NCBI GenBank assembly: GCA_028277345.1
Contig: JANQGM010000026.1
Coordinates: 62,001 to 126,000, forward strand
Length of the DNA: 64,000 nucleotides
DNA from: Candidatus Bipolaricaulota bacterium
GTDB taxonomy: Bacteria > Bipolaricaulota > Bipolaricaulia > UBA7950 > UBA9294
Reading direction: 5' to 3'
Shown here in pieces: positions 7,051 to 16,018 of the stretch. Both the position numbers and the translations under genes were made by a program. Numbering within the stretch: position 1 is the first letter of the stretch; every line of letters starts with the position of its first letter. A model generated the notes under the pieces. It was not told where the DNA came from. It saw only the letters and a list, made by a program, of their open reading frames with translations, and ran no database searches.

Positions 7051-8254
7051 AAACGGACGCAACAAGATCGAATGGGCGACATCACGGATGCCCCTACTGA
7101 ATCAGCTACGCGAGCGCTACCGCCGCGAAACGCCGTTCGCCAATCAACGCATCTCGATGAGCATTCATCTGGAAGCAAAAACCGCCTGCCTTGCCATTCT
7201 CCTTCGCGATGGAGGAGCGCAGGTTCACGTCACCGGAAGCAATCCACTGTCGACGCAGGATGACATCGCCGGCGCCTTGGCCGAGGCGGAGGGAATCGAG
7301 GTTTTCGCCCAGCACGGGGTCAGTACAGACGACTACACCAAGCACCTCGTGCAGACGCTGGCCCACCAACCCCACCTCATCCTTGATGACGGCGGGGACC
7401 TGATCTCGCTGTTGCACGCCGACCCTCAGGAGCAGGTGCTAGGCGGATGTGAAGAGACGACCACGGGCGTGGGTCGGCTGCGCCGGCTCTCCGCGGAAGG
7501 CAAGCTGTTGTTCCCCATGTTCGCAGTCAATGATGCCCGCATGAAATCCCTGTTCGACAATCGCTACGGCACAGGACAGTCCGTTTGGGACGGCATCTTT
7601 AGATCAACCAACCTTCTGATTGCCGGCAAGAACGTGCTGGTGGTGGGGTACGGCTGGTGCGGCCGCGGCATCGCTCAGCGAGCCGACGGATTGGGCGCAC
7701 GCGTCACGGTCGCCGATGTCGATCCGGTCCGCGCTCTGGAAGCCTGGATGGAGGGATTCAACGTGGCCCCTGTCGCCAAGGCAATCCGCGAGGCCGACCT
7801 CGTGATTACGGTCACCGGATGCGCGGATGTCGTTCCAGAAGAGGCGCTACGCGCGGCCAAGGACGGCGTCGTGCTCTGCAATGCCGGACACTTCAATGTC
7901 GAGGTTCGCCCCGACACCCTGGCCGATATGGCCGCCTCTCAGCGCACGATCCGTGATGGCGTCGAGGAATACACGCTGGACGACGGCCGACGCCTGTATC
8001 TGCTCGGCGAGGGGCGGCTGGTCAATCTCGCCCTCGGCGACGGCCACCCGGTCGAGATTATGGACCTCTCGTTCGCCGTCCAAGCGCTGACCTTGGAACA
8101 CGTGCTTCGTTCTGCGCCGCTGGCTCCGGCCGTGCATGCTGTCCCTGAGGACGTTGACGACATGGTGGCGAGGATGAAGTTGAAGACGCTTGGGCTTGAA
8201 ATCGATGCCCTCACGGAAGCACAGCAAACTTATCTGGGACGCACGGCCTCCTGA
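7034..8254 (+). CDS. ahcY: S-adenosylhomocysteine hydrolase-like enzyme (archaeal/Thermotoga type)
   Basis: This 406-residue enzyme of the adenosylhomocysteinase family is expected to cleave S-adenosyl- (or S-inosyl-) homocysteine to homocysteine and a nucleoside with bound NAD. Motifs are HLEAKTA (46-52), STQDD (73-77), CEETTTG (139-145), the substrate/lysine region VNDARMKSLFDN (165-176) and the dinucleotide loop GYGWCGRG (205-212). It is shorter than eukaryotic enzymes, as in archaeal and Thermotoga homologs, some of which prefer S-inosylhomocysteine. The start at ATG 7034 is set by AAGGAG seven bases upstream and lies inside the end of the EamA gene. Confidence 0.86.
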   Translation: MAINLENGRNKIEWATSRMPLLNQLRERYRRETPFANQRISMSIHLEAKTACLAILLRDGGAQVHVTGSNPLSTQDDIAGALAEAEGIEVFAQHGVSTDDYTKHLVQTLAHQPHLILDDGGDLISLLHADPQEQVLGGCEETTTGVGRLRRLSAEGKLLFPMFAVNDARMKSLFDNRYGTGQSVWDGIFRSTNLLIAGKNVLVVGYGWCGRGIAQRADGLGARVTVADVDPVRALEAWMEGFNVAPVAKAIREADLVITVTGCADVVPEEALRAAKDGVVLCNAGHFNVEVRPDTLADMAASQRTIRDGVEEYTLDDGRRLYLLGEGRLVNLALGDGHPVEIMDLSFAVQALTLEHVLRSAPLAPAVHAVPEDVDDMVARMKLKTLGLEIDALTEAQQTYLGRTAS

Positions 8255-8312
8255 ATGTCTTCAAAAACCGCACACATCCGCGTGGTACAATCACATTGAT
8301 TGGGGTGAAAAC

Positions 8313-9485
8313 ATGAAACGACGCCGTATTCTTCGAAGAACGCTTGCCGTAACGATCCCCGCACTCCTTATTGTGCTGGCCTTTGCCGTTTCCGGAGTTC
8401 AAGACACGCCAAACGATCTATTCGAACCCGTTCTCTCTGTGTACTACTACATTAAGTACCACTTCTATCAGCCCGAGATCATCGACGATCAGAAGGCCTT
8501 GTATGGTGCCATGAAGGGCATGGTCGAGCAACTTGGCGACCCCTACAGTGAATTCTTCACCCCCGAAGAAAAGAAGCAGTTTGACGCCACCATGGACGGA
8601 GAGTTCAGCGGCGTCGGCATCGAAATCACACTCGAGAATGGCATCCCTACCGTCATCACCCCCTTGATTGGCAGCCCGGCTGAAGCTGCGGGCATGCAAG
8701 TCGGGGACAAGATCTATTCCATCGACGGCGAATCGACTGAAGGAAACACGCTCACCGAATCCGCGTTCAAGATCCGGGGAGAAATCGGCACATCCGTCAC
8801 ACTGGGCGTGCAACATGAAGACGGAACGCAGGAAGAAATCACCATCATACGCGATACGATCGTTATCGACGCCGTTGAGTACAATGCATTGGATGACGGA
8901 AACATCGCCTATATCCGCGTACTACGCTTCGAGAGTGACACAATAAGTGAGTTTGATGGGGCACTTGCTGCATTCGATCTTAAGAATATCACGGGACTTG
9001 TCCTCGACCTTCGCAACAATCCTGGAGGAAGTATGTCCGTCGCGTTTTCCATCGTCCACCGACTGGTTGATGATGGAGTCATTGTGATCACACGCGATCG
9101 CCTTAGCGGAGAGAAGAAATTCTACGCTCGAGGAAATCAGATTCGTAACTTCCCGGTCGCCGTTTTGATCAACCGAGGAAGCGCCAGTGCATCGGAAATC
9201 GCCGCCGGCGCTATCCGCGACAACGACATGGGCATTCTCATCGGCGAACAATCCTTCGGCAAGGGCGTCTATCAGACGCTCATTGACCTTGAAGACGGCT
9301 CCGCCCTCAAGCTCACCATGGGCGAGTACTTCACGCCCAAAGGCAGCGTCGTCAATGGCATCGGCTTGACCCCGGACATTGCCGCTTCCGAGGATCAAGA
9401 TCCGATCGATCTAGCCATCGAGTGGATTCATGCTAATGCTGGACGAACGATGCCCTTTGATATCCCCGCATCCATGAACCGATGA
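8313..9485 (+). CDS. Carboxyl-terminal processing protease (S41, CtpA-like)
   Basis: This 390-residue protein has an N-terminal membrane anchor or signal (about 10-28), a PDZ domain (about 95-175) and an S41 peptidase domain. The catalytic Ser292 lies in GSASASE and Lys317 in FGKG; their 25-residue spacing equals that of E. coli Tsp. It should degrade or process periplasmic proteins by their C-termini. GGGGTGA five bases upstream supports ATG 8313 over an upstream in-frame ATG. The gene overlaps gpsA by four bases (ATGA). Confidence 0.92.
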   Translation: MKRRRILRRTLAVTIPALLIVLAFAVSGVQDTPNDLFEPVLSVYYYIKYHFYQPEIIDDQKALYGAMKGMVEQLGDPYSEFFTPEEKKQFDATMDGEFSGVGIEITLENGIPTVITPLIGSPAEAAGMQVGDKIYSIDGESTEGNTLTESAFKIRGEIGTSVTLGVQHEDGTQEEITIIRDTIVIDAVEYNALDDGNIAYIRVLRFESDTISEFDGALAAFDLKNITGLVLDLRNNPGGSMSVAFSIVHRLVDDGVIVITRDRLSGEKKFYARGNQIRNFPVAVLINRGSASASEIAAGAIRDNDMGILIGEQSFGKGVYQTLIDLEDGSALKLTMGEYFTPKGSVVNGIGLTPDIAASEDQDPIDLAIEWIHANAGRTMPFDIPASMNR

Positions 9486-10471
9486 GGTTCGCTGTTCTGG
9501 GGGCAGGAGGATGGGGAACCGCCGTTGCGCGGACCCTCGCAAACCAGGGGCACGTCACGATGCTCTGGGCGCGTTGTCCGGAGCGAGCGCGGGAGATTGG
9601 ACGGTCCCGCTGCAACAGCACGTACTTGGAGCACGTTAAGCTTCCTGAGTCGCTCCGCGTGACCTCCCGCCTTCACGATGCTTCCGATGCAGATGCCGTC
9701 GTGTTGGCTGTCCCGACCATCGGCATGCCCGATCTGCTTCAGCGCATGAAGGATGTGCAACTCGAACCGAGCACGGCCATCAATCTGGCCAAGGGCATGG
9801 ATCGTGAGAGTCATCGCACCATGTCGGAGGTGATCCTCGACGCCTTCCCGAACGTGAACGTCTTCACGCTCTCCGGCCCCAGCCATGCCGAAGAAGTGGG
9901 GAGGGATAGTCCTACGGCCGTCGTGCTCGCGGGGAGAAACCTGGAACTTGGGAAATCGCTTCAACAGGCCATCGCCACGCCCCGATTCCGCGTGTACCTC
10001 TCAGAGGATATCCGTGGCGTTGAGACCTGCTCGACCATCAAGAACGTCATCGCCCTAGCGACTGGAATTTCCGACGGACTGGGCTATGGCGACAACAGCC
10101 GCGGCGCATTGATTACGCGCGGCCTTGCTGAAATGGTCCGATTCGGCCGCCAATTCGGTGTCCAAGACGCCACGTTCTTTGGACTCTCCGGATTGGGAGA
10201 TCTGGTTGCCACCTGCACCAGCCCGCACAGTCGAAACCGCGCCGTCGGCGTCCGTCTGGGACGTGGCGAGGCGCTGGCCAAAATCCTCGACGAGATGACC
10301 ATGATCGCAGAAGGGGTGTTCGCCACCGAGGTCATTTGCGCGTTGGCCGATGAGCGAGGCATCGAGATGCCAATCACCCGGGCGGTTCGTCAGCTGCTCC
10401 ACTCTGAAGCGGATCCGCTTTCGCTGGTTAATGAGATGATGACGCGCAGGCCGAAGCGCGAAGAATTCTAA
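9482..10471 (+). CDS. gpsA: Glycerol-3-phosphate dehydrogenase [NAD(P)+]
   Basis: This 329-residue enzyme reduces dihydroxyacetone phosphate to sn-glycerol-3-phosphate, the backbone of bacterial phospholipids. It shows the N-terminal nucleotide-binding loop GAGGWGTA (7-14), the LAKGMD substrate segment, LSGPSHAEE, the catalytic-lysine region IKNVIALATG and SGLGDLVATC. The length is usual. The start overlaps the protease stop (ATGA), and the next gene begins three bases after the stop, so this is part of a coupled operon. Confidence 0.95.
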   Translation: MRFAVLGAGGWGTAVARTLANQGHVTMLWARCPERAREIGRSRCNSTYLEHVKLPESLRVTSRLHDASDADAVVLAVPTIGMPDLLQRMKDVQLEPSTAINLAKGMDRESHRTMSEVILDAFPNVNVFTLSGPSHAEEVGRDSPTAVVLAGRNLELGKSLQQAIATPRFRVYLSEDIRGVETCSTIKNVIALATGISDGLGYGDNSRGALITRGLAEMVRFGRQFGVQDATFFGLSGLGDLVATCTSPHSRNRAVGVRLGRGEALAKILDEMTMIAEGVFATEVICALADERGIEMPITRAVRQLLHSEADPLSLVNEMMTRRPKREEF

Positions 10472-10474
10472 GCG

Positions 10475-11653
10475 ATGACGGAACGAACGGATATCGCCAT
10501 TATCGGAGCCGGACCCATCGGGCTCGCCACCGCACTGGCTGCGTCGCCGTCCGACCATACGATCGCCCTCTACGAACGCAACTCAGAAACCGATCGCCCG
10601 TCTTGTTGTACCGGACTCGTAAGCCCCAAAACGCTTGATGTCCTTGGCGTGTCCTCCGATTGCGTGCACCGGGAGATCCGGGCCGTCTGCTTGCATTTGC
10701 CGTCGGGCCGAACCATGGATCTTCGTTCCGAAAAGACGAAGGCGCTCGTCATCGATCGAGCGGCCTTGTCCGCAGAACTCGTTCGTCGCGTCCGCGACGC
10801 CGGAGGGGATGTTTTCTACCGGCATGCGGCCATTTCAACCGGGCCATCAGGGATTGAGATCGCATCACCGAACGGACGAAAGTGCGTTCGGTCCTCCGTT
10901 CTGATTGGAGCCGACGGACCGCACAGCGCCATGGCTCAGTGGTATGGGATGCCGCCCCCCACTGACGTTGTCTCAGCCATTCAAGTCGAAATGGAAAACC
11001 TTCCGTGCGTCGAGGATGGCGTTGACGTCTATGTCGGCGCTGACACGGCACCCGGCTTCTTTGCGTGGAAGGTGCCTGCTGAAGACGGTATCGCACGCGT
11101 CGGCCTCGGCGTTCTCGCCCCTCACTCACCGGGACCGTTCCTCGATCGATTCTTGGAGCGACACTGTTCGGAAGGGAAAGAGCGTACGCGCTCGGCCGGC
11201 CACATTCCTCTCGATATGCCCTCACGCATCGCGAAAGAAAACGTCCTTTTGGTCGGGGATGCGGCAGGTCAAACCAAGCCCCTTTCCGGAGGCGGCTTGT
11301 ACACCGGCGGCCTCTGCGCACGATTCGCGGGAGAAACCGCTCGACATATCGTAGAGGGCGCGCCCTCTGAGGAGGCCGGAGCCCACTATCGGGCAAACTG
11401 CTTGGATGCCATCGGCAAGGAACTGGCCTTCGGCCAATCGATTCGAGGCCAGCTGGCCGCCCTGTCCGATGAGGCCATCGATTCCGCCGCCGCTTCGCTG
11501 GATGATCCCCATTTTCTTCAGGTACTGGCCGACCATGCCGATATCGATGCCTTTCACCGATTGCCCGATCAACTCGCCGCCACACCGAGTCTCTGGTCGA
11601 CGCTACTGCGCGCGATCCCCTTTCTCCTCCCGCCCCGTCATGCTTCAAACTGA
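10475..11653 (+). CDS. Geranylgeranyl-reductase-like FAD oxidoreductase
   Basis: This 392-residue flavoprotein has the FAD-binding loop IIGAGPIGLA (8-17) and the second FAD motif LVGDAAGQTKPLSGGGLYTG (about 259-278). Both are diagnostic of the geranylgeranyl reductase family, which saturates prenyl chains of lipids, chlorophyll side chains or quinones. The position three bases after gpsA suggests a lipid role, but bacterial members are often uncharacterised and could reduce a quinone or a carotenoid-like lipid. It is the last gene of the run; the polymerase-like gene beyond has its own promoter. Confidence 0.78.
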   Translation: MTERTDIAIIGAGPIGLATALAASPSDHTIALYERNSETDRPSCCTGLVSPKTLDVLGVSSDCVHREIRAVCLHLPSGRTMDLRSEKTKALVIDRAALSAELVRRVRDAGGDVFYRHAAISTGPSGIEIASPNGRKCVRSSVLIGADGPHSAMAQWYGMPPPTDVVSAIQVEMENLPCVEDGVDVYVGADTAPGFFAWKVPAEDGIARVGLGVLAPHSPGPFLDRFLERHCSEGKERTRSAGHIPLDMPSRIAKENVLLVGDAAGQTKPLSGGGLYTGGLCARFAGETARHIVEGAPSEEAGAHYRANCLDAIGKELAFGQSIRGQLAALSDEAIDSAAASLDDPHFLQVLADHADIDAFHRLPDQLAATPSLWSTLLRAIPFLLPPRHASN

Positions 11654-11659
11654 GTAAGA

Positions 11660-11688
11660 TTCATCCCACCGTCAGCAGAAGCTATAAT
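11660..11688 (+). promoter_or_regulatory. Promoter giving a leaderless mRNA for polymerase-like copy 1
   Basis: A perfect TATAAT (11683-11688) lies six bases before the ATG at 11695, with TTCATC (11660-11665) 17 bases further up. Transcription would begin at or next to the A of the ATG. No Shine-Dalgarno is present. Confidence 0.65.
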
Positions 11689-11694
11689 CCGCGC

Positions 11695-13791
11695 ATGGCC
11701 AAAAAACGAAGATCCTCGTCCCAGTCATCGTCCGTTCAGATGCTTCTTGATCGCGCCCTGGTCTATGCGACCTCGCTGCTCGTGTTCTCGATTCCGTTGT
11801 TTCTGCTGACATCCATCTCGGAGTACGGCTACGGGAAGACGATCTTTGCGCTCGTAGGAATTTCCCTCCTTTCGATGCTCTGGGGCGCGCGTGGGTGGAT
11901 CGCGCGTTCACAGGAGATTCGATTCCCTTGGATTTCAGTTCCGTTTCTGGCCTTTGTCATCGCCAGCGCCCTCTCGTTGATCAACGCCATCAATGGCCGC
12001 GTCGTTATCCAAAGCTTGGTCCTTGTCGTGTTCTTCTTTCAATTGCTGCTCATCATTGCCAACGTCATCCGAGAACGAAAAGATGTCCACCTTCTGTTGT
12101 TCGCGCTGCTTGCCTCAGGGTTTATCGCCGGCCTGTACGGTCTTTTGCAGTATCTTGGCGTCGCCCCCGGTCCCTTCGGAGGCACGGGAACGGCGGAGAT
12201 GATTTCCACGCTTGGGAACAAGAATTACCTCGGAGGGTTTCTCGCCTACCTGCTTTTCCCCTCCGTGATCCTCGTGATCGCGCCAAGACGCCGAAGTTTG
12301 CGTGTTGTCGCCATGTTCATGATCGCCTTTTGCTTCGGCGTCGTCTTGCTTCTGAATCAAACCGGGGTCACCATCGCACTGATTCTGACCTTCGTTGCGC
12401 TTCTGGTCGGACTGGCCATTTTCCGTCCCATCGATGCGCTCTGTCAAAGCCGTCGATGGTTGATGATCCTTCTCGCGCTCTTGACCCTCACCTTCTTCCT
12501 CGGAGCCCCCTCCAGCCCACTAAACTCGGTTCTCGGTCTTTCCTCGGAGGGTGAACCCTCATGGATTGGGCGCATCTGGCGTGCCAACAGTGGCGACACG
12601 CGTTCCTGGGATTGGTGGATCGGTTGGGAGATGTTCACCGACGCACCCATCGTGGGGATTGGGCTCGGAAACTACAAGCTGAACTTCATGAACTACAAAG
12701 CACAGTTCCTGGCAACTCCGCGAGGGGAAGCCTACGATTTCCATATTGCTCGAGCCGCGCAAGCGCACAATGACTACGTTCAAACGCTTTCTGAGACAGG
12801 AATTCTTGGCGGAGCAGCGGTTCTGGGGGTTGTCGCCATCTTGGTCCTCTCGTTTTGGCTCCGTGTGCGACGAACCCAAGCATCGGAGCGCAAGCTGGAG
12901 CTAATCCTTCTCGCGTGCGGTGTCGTGCCCATCCTCATCCATGCCTTGGCCAGTTTCCCGGCGCATTTGCCGGCATCAAGCCTGATCTTCATCGCCATGG
13001 TCGGACTCGCTCATTCTCGATGCTACGGAGACGCCGCCATCCTCAAGATCGCACAGTCAGGGTGGAAACTGAGAGGCCGTGTCATCGCCACCGCCTGCAT
13101 CGGACTTGTCGTTTCGATCTTCGCGGTGTCTGATCTGCACGCGAACGTGCTCATGTACGAAGGGATTCAGCAATCACAACTCGGCAACAGTTTCACAGCC
13201 GAGTCCCTGCTCACCCGAAGCCTACGCTATGATTTCGCGCCTCGCCAAACCTATTTCCATCTTGCCTCGGTCCAGCTACGTCAAGGCAGGCTGGAAGAGG
13301 CTTGGGAAAACCTGGAACGATGTATGACACGATTCATCGATGAGGCCGTTCTGTTAACGTATGCGAACTTGGCCGCCAATCGCGGCGAACTCGACACAGC
13401 CCAAGCCGCCATCGACGTTCTGCTGGCCGGCCCCATGAAGGGCGCTATCGATCAACAGGCACGCTATATCGAGTCAGGGATTGCCATCCGCCGTGGGCAG
13501 ATTGAGCTTGCCATCCAGCTTCTTGAGTCCCTCACCCAGGACCATCGCAAGTACGAAACCGGCTTTCTCGCTCTGGGGGAGGTCTACGCATCCCAGGGAT
13601 TGTCCAACCTCGCCCGCGACAATCTGGATCGGGCGCTCCGAATCATCGACAGCAAACTGAGAACCGCCGACAAGAAGCTGGCAGCCGGCAACGTCATCAC
13701 CGTTGCCGAGTACGGGCAACTTCGTTCTCAAATCGATCTGCTCACTCAACAGCGATCCCTTGTTGTCGATCGGTTGGAGGGGCTTCCCTAA
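11695..13791 (+). CDS. O-antigen ligase/Wzy-like membrane protein with TPR tail, copy 1
   Basis: This 698-residue protein has about ten to twelve transmembrane helices in residues 20-475, with the large periplasmic loop of the Wzy_C/WaaL fold (about 285-365; a GDTRSWDWWIGWEMF stretch, then GIGLGNYK and AQAHNDYVQ). A soluble C-terminal region (about 480-690) carries TPR-type repeats. Members polymerise or ligate lipid-linked glycans at the outer face of the inner membrane, and TPR-tailed forms are common in deep-branching bacteria. It is the first of three tandem paralogs of nearly equal length (698, 694, 695). The donor and acceptor glycans are unknown. Confidence 0.82.
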   Translation: MAKKRRSSSQSSSVQMLLDRALVYATSLLVFSIPLFLLTSISEYGYGKTIFALVGISLLSMLWGARGWIARSQEIRFPWISVPFLAFVIASALSLINAINGRVVIQSLVLVVFFFQLLLIIANVIRERKDVHLLLFALLASGFIAGLYGLLQYLGVAPGPFGGTGTAEMISTLGNKNYLGGFLAYLLFPSVILVIAPRRRSLRVVAMFMIAFCFGVVLLLNQTGVTIALILTFVALLVGLAIFRPIDALCQSRRWLMILLALLTLTFFLGAPSSPLNSVLGLSSEGEPSWIGRIWRANSGDTRSWDWWIGWEMFTDAPIVGIGLGNYKLNFMNYKAQFLATPRGEAYDFHIARAAQAHNDYVQTLSETGILGGAAVLGVVAILVLSFWLRVRRTQASERKLELILLACGVVPILIHALASFPAHLPASSLIFIAMVGLAHSRCYGDAAILKIAQSGWKLRGRVIATACIGLVVSIFAVSDLHANVLMYEGIQQSQLGNSFTAESLLTRSLRYDFAPRQTYFHLASVQLRQGRLEEAWENLERCMTRFIDEAVLLTYANLAANRGELDTAQAAIDVLLAGPMKGAIDQQARYIESGIAIRRGQIELAIQLLESLTQDHRKYETGFLALGEVYASQGLSNLARDNLDRALRIIDSKLRTADKKLAAGNVITVAEYGQLRSQIDLLTQQRSLVVDRLEGLP

Positions 13792-13813
13792 GCCAACGAA
13801 CTTTCTCGCACTA

Positions 13814-13843
13814 TTGATCGGAACTCTTAGAATCCCCTATACT
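13814..13843 (+). promoter_or_regulatory. Promoter giving a near-leaderless mRNA for polymerase-like copy 2
   Basis: TTGATC (13814-13819), an 18-base spacer and TATACT (13838-13843) end eight bases before the ATG at 13852. No Shine-Dalgarno fits between. Confidence 0.65.
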
Positions 13844-13851
13844 TCGAGACT

Positions 13852-15936
13852 ATGCCGATTCGTTCCAAAACCAAACACCCGTCTTTGAATCGGTTCTCTT
13901 ACGTCCTCGATCGCGCGTTCCTCAACGTACTTGCTGTCACGGTCTTCTTGATTCCGCTCGTCTTCTTGCCCGGATTGACGGACTACAACTATGCCAAAAC
14001 GATCGCCAGCCTTGTCTTGATTTCCGTGCTCTTGATCCTCTGGAGCGCAACGGCGTGGGCGAAGCCGGAGTGGGAACTTCGTATCCCCGGATTGCTTTTC
14101 GGAGGCATCGGGCTTCTTTTTACCGGCGCCCTTTCATTGATCCACGCAAGCCTGCCGCCGATTGTGACCCAAAGCCTGATCCTGTTCATTTTCTTTGTGC
14201 TCTTGCTGTGGATGGTGGCTGATCGAGTTCGCAACCATCAGGACGTTCAGCGTCTGCTTGGCGCTCTTCTGGCATCTCTGTCACTCGCTTCGCTTTATGC
14301 AGTCCTACAGTATTTCGGCATTCTCGCTGGACCCGGGGGGGTAGATGGGGGCATCGGCGCCATGATCAGTACGCTGGGCAACAGGAATCATCTGGGGGGA
14401 CTGATTCTCTATGCCTTCTTTCCTTCCGTCATCCTGCTGCTGAAAGCCAGGAGGCCGTGGCAAAAAGCCCTCGTTCTTGCGGCCATGGTGGGTAGCTATA
14501 CGGTCATGTGGTTGATCGAGCAGACGGCAACACGCATCGCCTTTGTCCTTGTCGCGACAGCGTTGGGGGTTGGCTGGCTCATCTTCCAGCCCAAGATCTC
14601 TCGCCGAAGCAATCGATGGTGGCTGGTTGCCCTCGCCTGCTTCGTCATTATCATCCCCATCTTCTTCCTAACCAACTCAGAGGGCGGAGGAACGTCCCTA
14701 CAGGAGGTTTGGGAAAGAAACTCGGGAGACGTCCGCACATGGGACTGGTGGATCGCCGTTGACATGGTTCGCGATCGTCCGGTGACAGGAGCAGGACTTG
14801 GCCACTTTAAGATCGAGTTCCTGGATTCGAAGCTCGATGTGATGGCCTCGGAGCGGGGCGAGAATTTCGATTTCTACATGCCGCCGTCCGATCAGGCGCA
14901 CAATGAATATATACAGGTCGCGGCAGAGCAAGGCTCTTTGGGTGTCGTCGTCATGTTCGCAACATTGGGACTTCTCGCCCTATCGCTCTGGATTCGCCTG
15001 AAGCGTGCCGACAGCGAGCATCGAGCAGACCTTCTCTTACTTACGCTGGGGATCCTCGCATTTCTCATTCACAGCCTCGTGAGCTTTCCCGTTCACGTCG
15101 TCAGTTCCAGCCTGGCCCTCGTAGTAATCACGGGGATTGCCCTCTCAGCACCCTATGGGGAGTCGCTAACGCTCCACTCGACGCTTCGCTCATGGAAGGC
15201 CAAAGGGACGCATCTCTTGATTGCAGCCATAGCGATTGTCATCTCGGTTTTCGCGCTGTCGGATGGCCGCGCGAATTGGCTCATGGAGCGAGGAATCGAC
15301 CATATTCGGAAAGCTGAGTATTCTGAGGCAGAAAACCTGCTTCTGAAGAGCCTTCAACTCGACTTCTTTCCGCGGCAGACCTACTACTACCTCGCCGTTG
15401 CACAAACACAGATCGGGAATCTCCTCGGAGCCGAACGCAACTTCGAACGCGGCGTCCCGCGTTTCAGAAATGCGGAAGTCCTTTTACAATACGCCAGCCT
15501 TCTCATCAGAACGGGACAGTTCAGCGATGCCGCCACGCTCCTCGAAACAATTCTCGCCAGCAACCCCAAAGACAGCACAACACGATCAGCCATGCACCTG
15601 CGCGCTCAAGTGCAGAGCCAATCCGGCGACCTCGCTGACGCGATCGAAACCCTGGATACCCTCATCGCAACGTATCCGAGCTACTTCAACGCCTACGTCG
15701 ACCTTGCCGGTATCTACGTACGCCTCAGTCGCCCTGATGACGCGCGGACGCAGTACTTCCATGCCCTCGCCATTGTCGAACAGCGAATCGCCGATGTTCA
15801 GGACGAAATCAATGCGGAGAATCAGACGATGTCTGCCGATCGATTCTTCGTGCTTCGCAACGAACTTGAGGCGTTGATGAATGAGGCGTCCCGCATCGAG
15901 AGTCTCCTGAGCAGCCTTTCCTCACCCGCCCCGTGA
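13852..15936 (+). CDS. O-antigen ligase/Wzy-like membrane protein with TPR tail, copy 2
   Basis: This 694-residue second copy follows the same plan: about ten to twelve helices (25-480), the periplasmic loop with GDVRTWDWWIAVDMV then GAGLGHFK and DQAHNEYIQ, and a TPR-bearing C-terminus (about 490-690) ending in a coiled-coil-like stretch. It is closer to copy 3 than to copy 1 around the N-terminal LPGLTDYNYAKTIASL motif, which copy 3 shares almost exactly. It is separated from its neighbours by only 60 and 82 bases but carries its own promoter. Confidence 0.82.
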   Translation: MPIRSKTKHPSLNRFSYVLDRAFLNVLAVTVFLIPLVFLPGLTDYNYAKTIASLVLISVLLILWSATAWAKPEWELRIPGLLFGGIGLLFTGALSLIHASLPPIVTQSLILFIFFVLLLWMVADRVRNHQDVQRLLGALLASLSLASLYAVLQYFGILAGPGGVDGGIGAMISTLGNRNHLGGLILYAFFPSVILLLKARRPWQKALVLAAMVGSYTVMWLIEQTATRIAFVLVATALGVGWLIFQPKISRRSNRWWLVALACFVIIIPIFFLTNSEGGGTSLQEVWERNSGDVRTWDWWIAVDMVRDRPVTGAGLGHFKIEFLDSKLDVMASERGENFDFYMPPSDQAHNEYIQVAAEQGSLGVVVMFATLGLLALSLWIRLKRADSEHRADLLLLTLGILAFLIHSLVSFPVHVVSSSLALVVITGIALSAPYGESLTLHSTLRSWKAKGTHLLIAAIAIVISVFALSDGRANWLMERGIDHIRKAEYSEAENLLLKSLQLDFFPRQTYYYLAVAQTQIGNLLGAERNFERGVPRFRNAEVLLQYASLLIRTGQFSDAATLLETILASNPKDSTTRSAMHLRAQVQSQSGDLADAIETLDTLIATYPSYFNAYVDLAGIYVRLSRPDDARTQYFHALAIVEQRIADVQDEINAENQTMSADRFFVLRNELEALMNEASRIESLLSSLSSPAP

Positions 15937-15983
15937 TCCGCCGCCCGCGCCATCATCCCTAATCTTTCATAGAAAAGGTTGGA

Positions 15984-16013
15984 TTCACATTGAGAGCGCA
16001 AAGGGCGTATACT
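15984..16013 (+). promoter_or_regulatory. Promoter giving a leaderless mRNA for polymerase-like copy 3
   Basis: TTCACA (15984-15989), an 18-base spacer and TATACT (16008-16013) end five bases before the ATG at 16019. No Shine-Dalgarno is present. Confidence 0.65.
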
Positions 16014-16018
16014 GTAGC

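Noticed and set aside
10749-11648. Long minus-strand open frame of about 299 codons opposite the flavoprotein gene
   Set aside because: It is rich in Arg/Pro/His with no recognisable fold and mirrors the high-GC third positions of the real gene on the other strand.
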